64,000 nt of DNA from Cloeon dipterum. Its lineage: Eukaryota > Arthropoda > Insecta > Ephemeroptera > Baetidae. The notes beneath the pieces are model-generated. The model ran no database searches. It was given only the letters and a program-made list of their open reading frames with translations, and had not been told where the DNA came from. Shown one piece after another: positions 40,201 to 54,814 of this stretch. The stretch lies in contig NC_088789.1 of the NCBI RefSeq assembly GCF_949628265.1, forward strand, positions 18,283,883-18,347,882. Direction: 5' to 3'. The position numbers were made by a program, and so were the translations under genes. Each line of letters starts with the position of its first letter. Position 1 is the first letter of the stretch.

Positions 40201-43200
40201 CCAGGCTCAAATTGTACACTTGCCCAAATTTTTGTGTCTAAATTTAGCCTCCCTTCTGCGATGATTGCGAAAATGCCTCCCTCAGACAAAAAGCCCGTCT
40301 CGAGTTCGTTCAAATACAATTTCACTCCACTGTTGGCCCTGGCCAAATACAATTTAACCAGAGGCTCGTCTGACCAGGAGCGAGACGAAACCTTTGAGTA
40401 TGCACAAAAGGAGGCTCAAAGGGTTGCAAATTCACTTCATGCTCCCTCTCAGCACCGCCTACGCTCTCTCAATATTCAACAGACGGAGAGGGGCCTGCGT
40501 TGTTTCTCGTGGACAAAAGAATGTTTTGATGAGGAAATGCATGCAAATAATCTGGTGCAGCGTGCGGAGAACAGCAGAGCACGTACTCGAGAGCAACAGC
40601 AACAACAAACACAGCGGGGGAAATTCGAGCCGCGAAACAAGAGCAAGTAAAAAAGGTACGTGCAGTGTAAAAATACACTCCAGAACAGCAGAAGCCACGG
40701 CTGCTCCGCCAACACCGCTGGGGAGTTAAAATATAAAAAAGTGAGTGCGTTCGCCGCAGCGCGCGGGAGCAATTTGATATCCACCCGGCGCGATATTACA
40801 AACACAAAACACCGGCGCACTATACTTGGAACTGTAAAAAGGAGCAGGCACACGCGAAAACCTATCGCGGTGGCTCTCCGAGTTGCTGAATTCATCTCCG
40901 GGCATGAAAAAACAAGTGTGTGCACGGCTGCGCGTCGTTCCTCAGCCGTGAAAGGGTAAATTTGGTTGCGCTGGATATAGAATTTTTTATTTTGCAGCTA
41001 CCATGCTGGCGGAGAAAACATTAATGAGCTGGAAAGCCGAGTTTTTTATGCGTGAGACGGGATAAAAAATAAAATTAACACATAAATAGTCTTGCTTCAT
41101 GCCCCAAGTCCACCATGGCTATAAGAAGGTAAAATATTTTGAGTTTTTTTCTTTTTGATTCTGGTTAAAGTTCGTGCTGAAGTTAGAGACATCTAGACAT
41201 TTTTTATTGATGTACTTGCTCATTTAGCCACATTCAAAGCTCGTCGTAAATATTATATTGTAATTGGACACTAAAAACGGAAAGATGAGAGATATCCGTT
41301 CCCGCAGCGATAAAGTCAGCGTGATAGTGATGAGAAGGAGAATAATAAAAAACGAAACGAGTAAATCTATATTGGATCCGCCGTCACATTCCCTTTTACG
41401 GCTGTCATCTCGCCTCATAGCTAATTTTCTGGGAATAGATGGAAGTTTTATTTTTCAACGACGAAGTCTGGAATGAAATTCATATTCCGCACGAGATTAA
41501 TATTGATTCCTGCCCCTTTTTTGTTGCATTAAGCTGGTAATGGTGGGATGAAAGTCATGCACGTAACCCTGCACAATTCAAATTTTGAGCTAAAATATGA
41601 ATAGTCACCCTCCCTTTAAGCGGCGGCAGACTTTGTGGCGAGCACGAAAAAAAATTAGAGAGCATGAATTTAATCCCCCTCTGCATGGTGATTCATCCCA
41701 ATTTGAGCCAGTTAAAGCGCAGCTCGCACTGCAGCATGTTTCTAATTTTGTAGCGTGAAGTTGGTTTCGGACGCGCGAGATAACGAGACCATCTGTGGTC
41801 CATCCGAGCGCGGCCGCAGGGTCAAAGCCTCGTCATTCATTCAACACGACTAATTCCTTCCATTCACGCCGCCAGAAGAGCTATAGCACAGGCCTCGTCA
41901 GTTTAATTAAATTTTCGGTCCGCCGGTGATAATGAGGGTCTGCAGAAAATTTCAAATCGTGCACATCCAGCTGACTCGTCAAAGTCGGCCGAAAGGCTCG
42001 CCGAGTGCGGCGTGAAATTTTATTACTCCAATCATGCGTGTGCTAATGAATAACACTCTCGTTTCAATTTGCGTGTGCGCCTCTGCGCCACTCGCTCGCC
42101 AGCCGACCACCCCTTTGAGAATTCAAATTAAGGGCCACTGGACGGACGGATTTAATTTGCGACCAGAGTGATGGATGAAAAACGCACTTGGACTCTCAAC
42201 CTCGTGTTGAAATGTGCTCAACTAGTTGATAAGTTGTAAAACCACGGGAGAAAAGTAGATTTAGATTAATTTGGAGTAATACTATACTGAGAATCGATTG
42301 AGAAGAAAATTGTATAAGAGTCTTGAGGGAAAAAATCTTAAATAGTGAAGTTCCTAATTATAATCTTTCCGAAGAATCTCAACTTGTGAGTAGTAGATCA
42401 TGTGAAAACGGAGCTTAATGAGCACAATGATTGTAAATATTGACCATTTGTTGTTTCCTTTGAAAATATGTAACTCTGAGTATTATATTAGTGTCTTGAA
42501 ACTAATAAATAAAATTTAAATAAAAATAAGACAAAAAGATAATCAAATTAGGCTGGATATTTATGATGATGATGACCTATGAGATTGGATTTTTGAGCTG
42601 AATCCAATTAGGAATGGTGCGAAATGAGCTAGAAAAATGATTAATGTGGCCGCAGATGCAGCTGTGCAGTGCATCATGCTCTGGAATTTCCCCGTTATAA
42701 TTCATAATAAAACGCTTTACAGATTGGACATGGCTGGTCCACGTTTTGACGGGCATTCCCAAGTCCACCGAAGTTTATTGTATGTTTTACGAGCAGCGCC
42801 ACGCACACATGCATGCCAGCCACGTTATATGTACTACGTAGCTGTTGATATTGAGAGAGAGAGGATTGCTCCATAAAACGCTTCCTTGCATGGAAAATCG
42901 AATCACAGCAGTTAATCGTGCATTTAAATAACCCAAGCGTGCTCCCAGGAATTTGATATCAAGGCACACATGTTGTTGCTGCTACACAAAACGGAATAAT
43001 GGCCCTTTTGAAGAAGAGACGTTTTTCTTTTGACATTTTATAATGATGTAAAAAGTATTTCAAAACATGATTTGAGTAATTAACCAGTTGAACGAACTAA
43101 CGAATTTATCCTAAACAAATTTTGAGTCATTATTGAGGCTGATATCATAACGTACTTACAATCTAAATTGCAGCAAATGAGCTGATAATTTTTTCTTTAT

Positions 43201-46200
43201 CAACCGCATAACTAGTTTTCATTTCAACTAGAAACAAAATGACATCCTCGAAAGCATCTTGCCTTCATTGGAATCTACCAACAATTCACAATAAAAATAC
43301 CCACATTCGTCGTATTAAGGGGAAATCACACATTTATCCTCATTTTTCAAGAGTAAAAAATTAAATTATTCAAAAGGAGCAATTTTAAGCGCAGTTCCAA
43401 AAAGGATCAGGGCACACATAAACAAAACAAATTGAAATCCCTCTCGAACGACAAAAAGCACGGCAGGCTCAGTGAGGAGCGTGCAAAACAGCGCAAATAT
43501 TTGCAGCAGTAAATCGCCAACGCCGCAAATTGCGAGCAAAATCACGAGGATGAGGGTATTTGCACGAGATTATTATTACTCGAATAAATGAACCACCAGC
43601 ATATTTAGCACGGCTCGTCGTCGAGCGAGCGGCCTCTGGCTAATCCCCAGTCGCAAAAATAATTTCCGAGCGCGCGAGCATTGTTTAGCGGCTCGTTCCA
43701 AATGAGGAAATATTGGGCTTTGACGGAGGTGTGTATGTGCTCAGCGCATACTGCCGAACTAATTGAGATACAATGTTCACTTCATCACGGATGCTATTTT
43801 GCACGGTTGGGCAACGGCGTGTAAAATTATTCACTCATTACAGCAGAAAAATCAAATTCAATTATCAAGACTACAAATCTGCAAGCAGCAATGATTTATT
43901 TGGATTTTGCAATACTCCTCTGAAACAAATAAATTATTTTGTATGAAAGGATTAATGATAAAATATTAAGGGCATTACTTTTTACAAAAAATATGCATTT
44001 AAATTTAGAGTAAGAGAGGAAGGTGTAATAGCCGGATTTGGATGGGGGTTCATCAGCCGTGCAAAAGTCCGACCGCAGATAAATTATGAGGGATTAGCAT
44101 GCGTGCTTTGAGCAATTTAAGAGGAGGGGCAAAAATTTAGCGGGCGCTGACAGCGACGTGGGGTCAGCACGGAAACAGAACAAAGGGACAAATTACAGTC
44201 TGCGCAATTAATATTAATTACGCGCATTTGAAACGAAACGCAATGCACTGGCGTAGGCGGAAAGATAAAATGCGGCGCGCTCAGGGGGACGCTGGCGCTG
44301 CAGAACGCCATTAGTCGCCGGGATAATCGCGCCTCGCGTGCACTTAGCAAGTGCAGCAATTGCTCACAATGGACCTTCATCTCTGTCCCTACTCGCGAAT
44401 CTAATTATGCTGGCCCTCTCTCCCACTTAAATCGCAAGTTGGCGACAATTTCGCTCTTGTCGCTGACGCGACGACAAAAGGACACCGCCGGTTTCTTGCC
44501 GGCAGACAGACGCTGCTCATACTTATGAAGCCGAAGCATTATATTTCATTTTGCAGAGAGTAAAGTTGAGTAGCGAAATTCCAGCTCATAAATTTCCAAG
44601 TAACTTCAAGGCTTGGAGCAGGAACAAACGAAAAAGCAATTTTCAGAGTTGCAAAAAAATCAGCACCTTTAAAACACGCATTTACCTTTGTTTAAATTTA
44701 TGTAAATTAATGTAACATGTATTTTAGCAGTCATCTCAAGCTGGGAGGTGTTGGCTTGAGCAAAAAAATAATTAGGACATTCCAAGAATTGTGCAATTTC
44801 ACATAATTTAATTACAAAAGTAACAATGACTCAAAAGAAAAATTTTGTCCATAAAATTTTTGTTTGAAAATAATGTAAGATGTTAAATTGAATTTAATAT
44901 TCCGATTTTGTTTGTTCAAGTGCTTTGCCTTCAGTCTCAAACCAGCAAAGCAAAAACGAGCAGTGAACGATGGTCTTGAGTGTTGTATATTTGAAGTGTC
45001 TAATAAATTATTCATCAATATTCCATTATTATCGATTTGCACAGAAATTAGTAGAATGATTCTTAGCCAAATTAAGAATGATTTTAAATCAAATGGAGAA
45101 AATTTCTTAGTTCGAGATAAGTTGAATTTCATTATATGTTCACTTTTGTATAATTTTGATCTATAAATCCATAATTGTTGGTTTAAAAATCATTGAAAAT
45201 TTATCTCTTAGCGAATATATATTTATACCAGCAGTTTGCATTGTGATAAGTGCTGCACCGCTGCAAACTAATATATACAATAAATGATTGTCACTGCTCA
45301 TATAATGAACTTTAAGAAGGAAGTGATTACGATGCTAGTGATTCGCTCGGCACAATGGTACCCGCAGCCATATACTGCTGATGGCTGCACGGCTGGGTGC
45401 TTACGCACACACGTATATGTAAACTGCTGGTTGCAATCGCAATTTCAATTGTGGCCGCCGAGCTGCTGAATGTATTTGTGTGTACTGACAGGGTGAACGG
45501 CTGCCGAGCGCTTTATTATTAATGACAGCGAATGATTAACATACAAAGCAGAAGGCAAGTGTTGGGTCTCGTAAATTAATATGTCCTACACGTGCTAAAC
45601 AAACGAAGCAGCATCACGAGTTTGGCGACCACCCCTGAGGAATTTTTTTGCTGCGGCCTTCATACCTTTGGAAAAAGCAGGACTAGGAAGTTCTAACTGT
45701 CATATTTATGATAGCACTGCCACTGCGCAACACTAAAAGCCTTCTCCGAATGATTTGTCGATGTATTTAGAGAAACATTAAAATTATCACCAGTTGTTAT
45801 CAATTTACGAGAGCTTAAGAAGGATTAGAAGATAAACGTCACCCCGTGGTTTGTTTAAATTCATTGAACGAGCACCTATTTGATAAAAATAAAAACCTAT
45901 TTTGGCATTTGTTTATCAACATGCTCCAATCCATAGCAAGCTTAGTCAAGCAGGCTTTCAAATACATCATAAATTCAAGCAAAGACTTGATGTTTTGAAA
46001 CCCTACCTAAGTCAAGCCTCTAAAAGGACTGTAGAGCTGCTGAATTATTAAACTATTTATGCAGCACTGTGACTTTTTAAATTTAAATAAAAATAAAAAA
46101 CGAAAAATATATATGAAAAGTGCACTGAGTTCCCGAGTAAGTTTACAAAATCGGGATATCAAAATTTACTTAATCAAATTATAACAAAATGTGGCGTCAA

Positions 46201-49200
46201 ATAAAAACTAGCAAGTCATTTCAAATCTTATAGTGGGTTTAGGCTCATTAACAAGTTCCCCATTCTAGAGGAAACAAGATAAATTTCAAGTTTCCTTTTG
46301 CGCCACAGCTAAGCCCCACCAGCTTTCTGTTCCGAGAAGGAAAATCCTTTCAAATTGTGCACCGTGTGTCACAGCCTGCGAACATCGGTTGTCCATTCTC
46401 AGGACTTTTCCCATGGTGCCCGCAGGTGATGTTGTTTATGCCAGGGCAGGCGTGAGTCACCGCGCGTCAGCCAACTCGCCGGCTCGTGTCTGTGTGCTCA
46501 GCATTTTATTTTATATAAATTCTGTTGAGCGCTCGTTTTCTCGTCGCTTGAGCAACTTCCGCTCACCGAAGGCGGTAATGTGTCACCAACAGCGCATTGA
46601 TTCCTCGAGTGTTTATTATTGCGCCGAGTGAAAAATAAACGAGGCGCATGGATCGTGAGGAATGCATTCGATTCAGCTTTTTCACCAAGTTGTATACAAT
46701 TAGAAAGTCGCGCGTCGAATGCGCAGATATTGCTCAAAGGATGTTTGGAAATAAGTTTAGTTGTTTGGTTTCAATGCTGAACTAATTTTGCTCAGGATAT
46801 TTATACAAGCGTGAAATGTTTTAAATTTATATTTGAAGGAGTCTGGTGTCGGAACTAACTTATGATCCAGCAGCGAAATAAGTTTCATTTCCTCCTAAAA
46901 ATAAGTATGTTGCGTTGATTTGGTTTTTCCTGTTCAGTCACACATAACTGTTTCAACGGCAGTTTTCAAGCATTTACTTCAACGTCCGGGAGAGAAATTG
47001 CTTCCCGGAATAATTAAAAAATCATTTTTGCACCTCCCAATTGTGCGATTTTGACCTTGACGTTGCAACGATGGTGAATTCCAAAGTCAAGCGAAATGAC
47101 CCAACGCCGTATATTATATCAAAACAACCGCCGTTGGCTCTTAAACAGGGTCATTAACGACCTAAATTGAGGCGGATCGGTTTTTCATTCGAAAGGTCAG
47201 TACGACCATTAAGTCTGGCGAAAAGAGGCTGACCCTCATTCATTGTCATTCCAATCGATTTGTTGCGTGATTTAAAATTGAATAAGTTATTCAGAATATT
47301 TTCACGCGAACGTGCGATGAGAGCGATAAAGTCAATTCAACTGCGAAAACCCCAATTTGAAATTTAGCCGCGAGGGGCTGGTTGAGATTTTTAAACGGCT
47401 TCAAACGCACTTGAAGGGCTTGCCGGGCAATCATCGGCGTCGCCAGGTATTTATAGCGCCGAAGGTAACGTCAGGTGTTCTTTCTCAGGCGAGTGGCAGT
47501 ACCAGCTCTCAGGCGAGTGTACAGTCGAGACCACAAGTACAGCGCACTGTTATTGGCCGTCACCTGTTCTCGCCGCGACCCGCCGCGTGCGTCCGCACCG
47601 CACGTTGTTTCGATAATAAATTTCTATGAATGAAAGCTCTGTTTTCCATGTGCACATCCTGCGAAGTGTGTGTTTATCAATGATAAAGACTCTTCCGCGC
47701 AGGGGAATCAAAAGGCAGCTTCGATTGTTACCTTTTATGAAGGAAACCAAAGAGAAAAAATGGTGCTCTTTGTTTGGAGCTGGATGGAAATCACGATTTA
47801 TCTCATTTTGCACTCCCAATTCAAATTCAGAAAATCGTCTAAGAAAAAGTTTTAAGTTGCAATTAAAATATTTTCGTTAAACTGATTGATTTATAAATAA
47901 TTTAAAAACCACTTCGTTCATCTCAACAATATTATATAAATAACGTTGCCAATTTTAAATAAATTAAAATATTTTTAAATACCAGAGATATTTGCTAAAT
48001 AAAATTTTGAGAGCAAATAAAATTTCCTCTGTGATACGTTATTTTGCAAACCTTTATTCTGCTAAATTTACGTTTTTTTCTAATTATTTAAAATTATCTT
48101 GTTTGTGCGTAACAAGTTTTAAATTATTTAAATAAGGAAGAAATAAAAAAACTTCACTAAACCGGCAATCACACATCACACACACGCAGGGAAAGGTTCG
48201 CCGGCACCGTCAAAGGGTTAATGACTCACCGGTTATGCAGTCCTGCGGCGCCGATCGGGGCCGCCGTGGCCTCTGTTTTTCGCACTGCACGTCACAAATC
48301 ACAACCGCACTCTCACACAAAGTCTGCAATGGCCGAATCGCGCCTCTCTAGGGCCGATTTCGGCGCAAATCGCAGCGGTGATTGCCAGCTAATGCTCTCC
48401 GGCAGGCAAACTAAATGCTAGACAGGAGAAATGAAAACAACTTGGCTCGACATCACGGCAGTCACGTGGTTCTCCAGCGAGAACCAATGAGACTCGTCAT
48501 GCACTAACTATTTCTTCAAGGGCACCGAGGAGGCATTCACTGCCGCCGCTGCTTCTGCTCGCTCGCCGGGCCCTCTTCATCATTGTTGTGGGCTGCAAGC
48601 AATATTATGCACTCGACCGCTGGTCTGTTCGGTGTAATTTTTATTGCGGAACACTCGAGCACGAAGCGGAGAAAAGCGGCGTTTCGAATTCCGCCTATGA
48701 GCAATAATGCACGCGAGTTCTCGATTAAACACTTTTGACGACGAATTTTTTGTGTAAAAGCTGAACAAAATATTTCTTGTTTCAAACAAAACAAAGGTTT
48801 TTTAATTTTAAGCAAGCTGTTAGCGTTTTATAAAAAAAGATTCATTAAAACAATTTTTAAAATCATTATTTTAATTAGATTTATTATGACACTTTTAAAT
48901 TAATAAGATGAATAAACAATTCTCTAAAGTCTAAAAACGAATTAAATCATTTTGACGCTTTTTTTCTTAAATATAGTACAACCCCATGATCGTTATCTAT
49001 TGAAATGTTTTTCTATTAGTTCATACTATGAAACCTGTCTGCTAAAATTATAGGATCAACAATGACGATGATAAGTTCAACAATTTTGTGAGATGCAGTT
49101 AATTTGCGTTAAATTGAATGACAATATGCCAAGACAGTCAGTGGTCTATTTTCCGTTCATATTTTGCTCACATTTCTCCCTCTGATGTTGGTGGCGCTTT

Positions 49201-52200
49201 TTCCTAACCCAAGCAGTAAATTGATCATTATCGAGCTATTGACTGCAACGATTGTCGTTTTGGTCTACTGAAAAGAAAAAGAAATTATTGCCTGCCCAGC
49301 CCAGCGGTGGCACGACTGTCAGCAAGGGCCGGCTGGAATTAATTCCGCGAAAATTTACCGGCATGAATTATTTGGCCGCCTGCACACTGCTAGGGGAAAT
49401 CTTTTTCCCCCGAAATGGAATTTACTGCAAGCACAAGTTTCAAATATTTATGCCCGCTTTGCTGGCGACCATCTGTTTTGCACACAGAAAGCTCTGTTCA
49501 GTACACTTTGATGTGCGAAGGGGAAGGAAAAGAAAAAAACAGTACACTACTTGGAGTCCTGCTCTCTATCTCATACTCGGCGGCTTCTCGTTTTTCTCCT
49601 TAGGGAGATAACAATGCATACTGCATGCGACCCGCAGTCTCTCCTTTCTCTTGCCCTTTTCTTCCAAATTTCTCTTTCGAGCAGCAGACGGCCTCGACTT
49701 TCCGCCCTTCTGGTGCACCAAGCGCACATTGTGTGCGGCCCCTGCACTTTGGGGCGCAGGCTGACACTGCATGCAATATGCGCGCGTGTGCCTTTTCCTT
49801 GATAAGTGAATTACCATGCAGCCGAGGTTGTGCACTATTGTTTGCATATCTTTTTCAACAGGACAATAGGGGTGCTCGAGATTTTTTTTTTTGCTCTGCA
49901 ATGGTATTATTTCTTATGACTGCGACACATAATTTAATACTACGAAACAATTTTTGGAAAACTGCTTAGAAACCCTAAAAAATGAAAATCTTTTTTATTG
50001 AAATTAACTAATATAATATTTTTATAATAGATTAACTACCTTGCTTTTTGGAAATCTATATTGATACTGTAAAGAATTTTAAAACACACCAAAGAAGCTG
50101 AATTTAATGTCAACCGAAAAATCATGATGACCTCGTGTGCTTCTGCCTTCATTGGCGTCTATAATAGCGTTTGAGCAATTAGACATATTGCAATACTTAC
50201 TCACATTTGTAAGAGTCATTCTTTGATACGAGTTTATTCGATCATCGGTTAAAATCAATTCCAGCTAGATATCAAAGGTACACCCAGGTAGACCTCAAAT
50301 TATGTTTTTAGTGTAAATACAAATCGTGTGCTCGCAAATTTCGATGATTATGTTCTTTTTTGGTTTCATGGGTGTTCATTTCAAATTCGTTGTTACAGTG
50401 AAAAATTATTTGGAAATTTATTTTATCGATTCTTGTAAACTATTAAAAATGTCAATAAAAAGCACAATATTGAATGTTTTATAATTATTATTTGTTTAAA
50501 AAATTCAGTTGGTTGTCTATGTGTTACAACCAACCAGTTTTAATCTGATCCATTAAGTCTTTGGCCTGTTACCTACTTCAGCTAACCCGCTAGAAATTTC
50601 CCTATTTTCATGCTTGCTGCGCTTATAAGGCATGAACGAGCGGTCGATGCGTTAGGTGCCGGTCTCGTTGTTTTCCGCTGTTTGCTTTGTATAGTTTTGT
50701 TGCTCTCCAGCAAACTCTTTTTCTCCGCGCTCGGCTGCAAATGGAGCCGCAAAGCAGCTGCTTTCACGCCTGCCGTATAAATAGTCAGTCCTCGGCACGC
50801 TTAATTGAAAGTAAGGAACACCAGAATTAGATTAGCAGCAAAACAAACGAGTGTGGTCGGCTGCTGTTTCAAAGCACAGAAACAACAAGCCTGTTAATCG
50901 ACGCTAATTTACTTAGTTGTAATTGCTTTAGGTAATTTTTGGGGCCGGCTCGCTTGTCCTCTGAGACGGAAATCTCTAATTCTGGCAGAGGTCCACGTGG
51001 GTGTGTGTGCAGCCAGCACCAGTTTCACAATCAATAGCCATGGGCGGCCTCCACCCGCACTTCCAGCTCGTCGTCGTCGTCGTCGCGGCTCCGACGCAGC
51101 CAGAGCTGCCTGCTTTATTTGAACACACACATAATCTTGCATACATATACATAAACGCACAAAAGCCTCCCGCGGGCTGCTCTATATTTAACTCTATCCT
51201 CTCTCGACGCCGTAATACATAGAAGTAGCAGACCAACTTCCATGCCCGCGTGCTGCTCTAACGAAACTACTTTGCTCAAAATGCATTCATGAACATGCTT
51301 TCAACATTTTCGCAACTAAAACTTTTAGGCAAAGTTTCAACCACGCAAAAATCCAAGCTCCTCTCGCAGTCTGTTTTATATGGTATGTTTTCGAATGAGG
51401 AGATGATTTTGGTCAGAAGTTTATCGCATCAGCAACAGAGTGAAAAAGATCACAGAGGAAATGCATAGTCGATAGTTAATATTGGAAGGAAGTCAATAAT
51501 AAGCGTGAATAGGAACTGTGTTTTGCGGTGTGTTTCACGACGACTAATCAAAAATTTATTTCAAACGTGCATGGTAACAAATATTAATTTTTAATTTCTA
51601 GTGATTTGTGCAACAAACCTTTTTTGTTGATTTTCACCACTCGAATTTCTTAATTTGTAAAATTAAAAATGTGTCTCAGCTAGTTTCCATTTTTAATAGT
51701 TGTAATACCAAAACATTTCAGTGGATGTCTGGGTCTTCATGTCGGTGCATGCTCTGTGGTAAAGAGATAAATTTCATGACTGTAGCGTAAATTATTTTTC
51801 TGTACAAATTTAAAAGAGATGAAGTTTACAACAATATTTACCAAAAATCGGCTTAATATTAGAAAAAGGAAGGTTTTTAGATAATTCGTCCAAAATATCC
51901 ATTCATTTATCTCTGTAAGCTACATATTTGATCATTTTGAGGAATAATGTATCTAAGGCAAAGTTTCCCAGTCGACCCGTAATTTTGAAAGCAAATAAAA
52001 TTTTATGGTTGGTATTTGCCACCGAAAAATTGCACCATTACCATTTTGGTGCAGAATTTTGCATCGATTTTCGCCGATCCCCTCTTTTATGCTGCAAAAC
52101 CTGACAAGAGTGCTAATTTTTGCGCATCACGTTCATAATTGTATTGCACCCCAAAGGGCGATAAAAACATTGAGCACGATGACGCGTTTTAAAATTTCAG

Positions 52201-54472
52201 CTACTGCACTGAGCAAAGCACCAGTCGCATTAATTAAAAGCGTGTTCGGCCGCAATTCTTCGCCCCTTTTTGCACGACGCGAGCGTAATATTTATTGTCC
52301 GCGATTAATCAACGAGATGCGAATTGGAAGAGCGCGCTACGTGTGAACGGGCACGCCGAAATGAATTGTTTTGTGCGCCCGGCTATTGAGATGAGTTGTT
52401 GTGTGTGCAAAACGTTGCATAAATGTACGCGCTCTGTACCAGAGACAATGATGCTGTTTGCGGCTCGTATGGCTGACTAATAATTCAAATCCCGAAACGG
52501 CTCGACAGCGTGGTGATAATTAATTGATCACACACAACCACAAATACAATACACACCAACTGCAGCCGAAAACAGTTTTGCTTCAGCAATACTCATTAGA
52601 GGCATTAATAAAAACCAAATTGTCGTTTCACGAAAAGAATTGAGAAACTATCCTGCCGTTTTAGCCTCTCAGCAGGACTTCACAAGCAAAATCAAATGCG
52701 AGATATAACAGGATTGAAAATGAAGATAGTCTTAAATACAATATATTAAAAAGCCCAAATTCTAGCATTTGTTTTATTATTTCTTATGTGAAGTGTTTTT
52801 AAAGAGAGAAAATTTGCTCCTAACATCACGAAAAATTATAGCAGGGAAATATAAATTTTGTGTACCTTCCTGAAGGCTGCTAGCTGCCGTCCAATCAACA
52901 AGCAATGTGCCACAAAATTAATATCCGTCCACTGTGAAATAAGCTTTGACTTTGAAAAAATGAAAAATTCTTATTGGAAAAGAATTAAATAATTATTAAT
53001 TGATTTAACAATGGTTACTACGATGAATCTTAATCTTAACGCTTTTTGTTGTCTTCCCTATAAAAGGGAAATTCCAAATTAATTTAGGCTAAAAAACCAA
53101 AAATGTAGATTAGTTGGAGTGCAAAGAGAAAGTCTAAAATTTTTCCCTAACATATAAAAGCAAATCGATTTATTTAGCGCTGCAAATAGTTGCTGGATTG
53201 CCTTTTTTACGATTCAAATTTAACTTGAATGTTAACTATCATTTAACCAATTATAAAAACCCAATGACTTCGTGCATTTTCCAATTGAATGTCCGGCAAG
53301 TACAGTTTGGAAAGGGATAAAATTGAAATTCACATCGCGTTCCCTACATTACGACGCATGTATGTTTCGCCCCTAATTATACAAACAGCAACGGCGCGGG
53401 CGTTATTGCCGAGCGATGACACGCAGCGGCGGCGCCCTTTCTCTGCCTTCTATCTGTGGTCTGCGGTTCTTCGCTTTCATTTAACCCGCGCCACCCCCGC
53501 GCTCGTCCAGCAAAAAGTGCAATGCGCAATTATTTTGCGCGTGTAATGAAGTCGGGTCGGTTGCCTGCAGGGCCCAAACCGCGCCGCCGTCACCCCTTTC
53601 ATTTTATTCAAAATTATTACTTCCCTGGCAAGCGGTCCAGCTGCTGGAAATTGCATTTCATTGCGCCGCAAACGCATCGTGCTCGACTCTGTGGCTCCCT
53701 CTTAGTGACATGTTTCATAACAAACTGACTCGGTGCACTTAGGCAACCGACGCTACTCTCACGCCGAGCCAGTTGCATAGATTTCAAAATTTTAGCATTT
53801 CGTTTACTTCTTGAGCGTTTCTTTGCTTCTGAAGAAAAATAGAGTTCTTTAAAATGCTGTTCGAAAATTATTAGGTCAAATTTTCTTGGAGGGTTTGTCA
53901 AGCATTATTATTATTAATGTCTTTTCCATTCAATATTTCAATTGTGATTTGTGATTTATATTAATTTATGCATGTCCAAATATCCATGAATTTTGTGTCC
54001 CCCCGCTAAATTATATTTTTAAAGGTATCGATACTTATTGTGTGAAAAACTGTATTATAACTTTCAAAAAAAACAAGGAACTTAAAATTTTATTTTTTCA
54101 AAGACATTATATGCTCAAATCATTGATTTTAATGTTACATAATAATTAATTTTTTGCTGAAATATTTTTGCAATGTGGCAAATTTCATTTAATACTCAAA
54201 AGGATTTTTTCTAAATTTTACCCCAGAATATAAATTAACACATTGATGTAAGTAATGTCTACCTGGCGATTGCAGTTGAAATCTAATGATGACAATATAT
54301 ATTCCTTTCTCACACTTTTTCATTTATAGAATATGAAATTTAGCGTCGTATTTTTGCAAAATACTTAGTTGAAAAGCTACAGTTTCCCTTGGTAAGAAAG
54401 ATTTTAATTAAAAAAAAACTGAACAGGAAAATACGTTTATTTCAATACTTATACTTGTCCTCCTTATCTTAG
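34212..54472. other. Non-coding stretch, nothing firm recognised
   Basis: About 20 kb without a gene I can support. Composition alternates between AT-rich spacers and GC-richer patches (about 34.4-34.9, 36.7-37.2, 38.1-38.8, 39.5-40.9, 41.6-42.2, 43.4-44.5, 46.3-46.7, 48.2-48.7, 50.9-51.2 and 53.3-53.7 kb). The longest single frame starts at the ATG at 40261 on the plus strand (to 40650, 129 codons), is Gln/Ser/Arg-rich, overlaps equally long frames on the minus strand and has no known domain. Small trinucleotide runs occur, for example CGT repeats at about 51068-51085 and ATG repeats near 42562. Confidence 0.4.
36836..36869. repeat. Short inverted repeat with E-box half-sites
   Basis: The left arm ACCTGCCCTGT and right arm ACAGGGGGGCAGGT can pair over about 11 bp with a three-base bulge and a nine-base loop. 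Each arm carries a CAGGT/ACCTG core of the kind bound by Snail/ZEB-type zinc fingers. It is too short for a typical microRNA precursor. Function unknown. Confidence 0.4.
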
Positions 54473-54814
54473 CAGTTGCAATACGTGGGATCAGACGAAG
54501 CCGGATGTAGCTTTAAAATATTTTTTAACACACCACACGAGTTGTTTATTTCCGATGAAAATTATCTCATGCATCAAACCGGTGTCCAAAAACGCGCTGA
54601 AGGCTGAAGAGGGATATCACTTCCACTATACGCTTTTTCAAATTTCAGAAATAAATTAAATAGCTTTCTTAAATTAGGCAAGAAGTTTGATGCGAGTACT
54701 CTGATAAAAAAGACCTTCTACCCCACATTTTGGAGGAATCAAATGTCTGTGAACTTGAACTTATTTGTAGCAGACGACGATTATTTAATTAATCTTGCTT
54801 CTGCTTTGAGATAA
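54473..54814 (+). pseudogene. Possible remnant of a pickpocket-like (DEG/ENaC) channel exon
   Basis: A strong acceptor (pyrimidine-rich, ending TCTTAG) precedes a frame that runs 44 codons to a TGA at 54605-54607, then stays open for another 68 codons to a TAA at 54812-54814. That is long for such AT-rich DNA. The first part includes DEAGCSFKIFFNTPHEL. This resembles the insect pickpocket pattern Gly-Phe-Lys-[VI]-x-[LF]-[HN]-[ST]-Pro-x-[DE]-x in the extracellular palm domain of DEG/ENaC sodium channels. No transmembrane segments, no N-terminal His-Gly motif and no cysteine-rich finger or thumb region were found nearby, and the second half does not look like the family. I therefore read it as an isolated, broken remnant. 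The similarity is from memory of the family pattern, so chance resemblance is possible. Confidence 0.33.

Noticed and set aside
40261..40650. 129-codon plus-strand frame from an ATG at 40261, Gln/Ser/Arg-rich
   Set aside because: Overlaps other frames of similar length on both strands, low-complexity Gln run near the end, no domain, no clear promoter or splice context.
48230..48330. Minus-strand open block next to a strong GTGAGT donor, with several cysteines
   Set aside because: Equivalent blocks can be read beside donors at about 11127, 20406 and 32895. This shows the GC-richer patches give such readings by chance.
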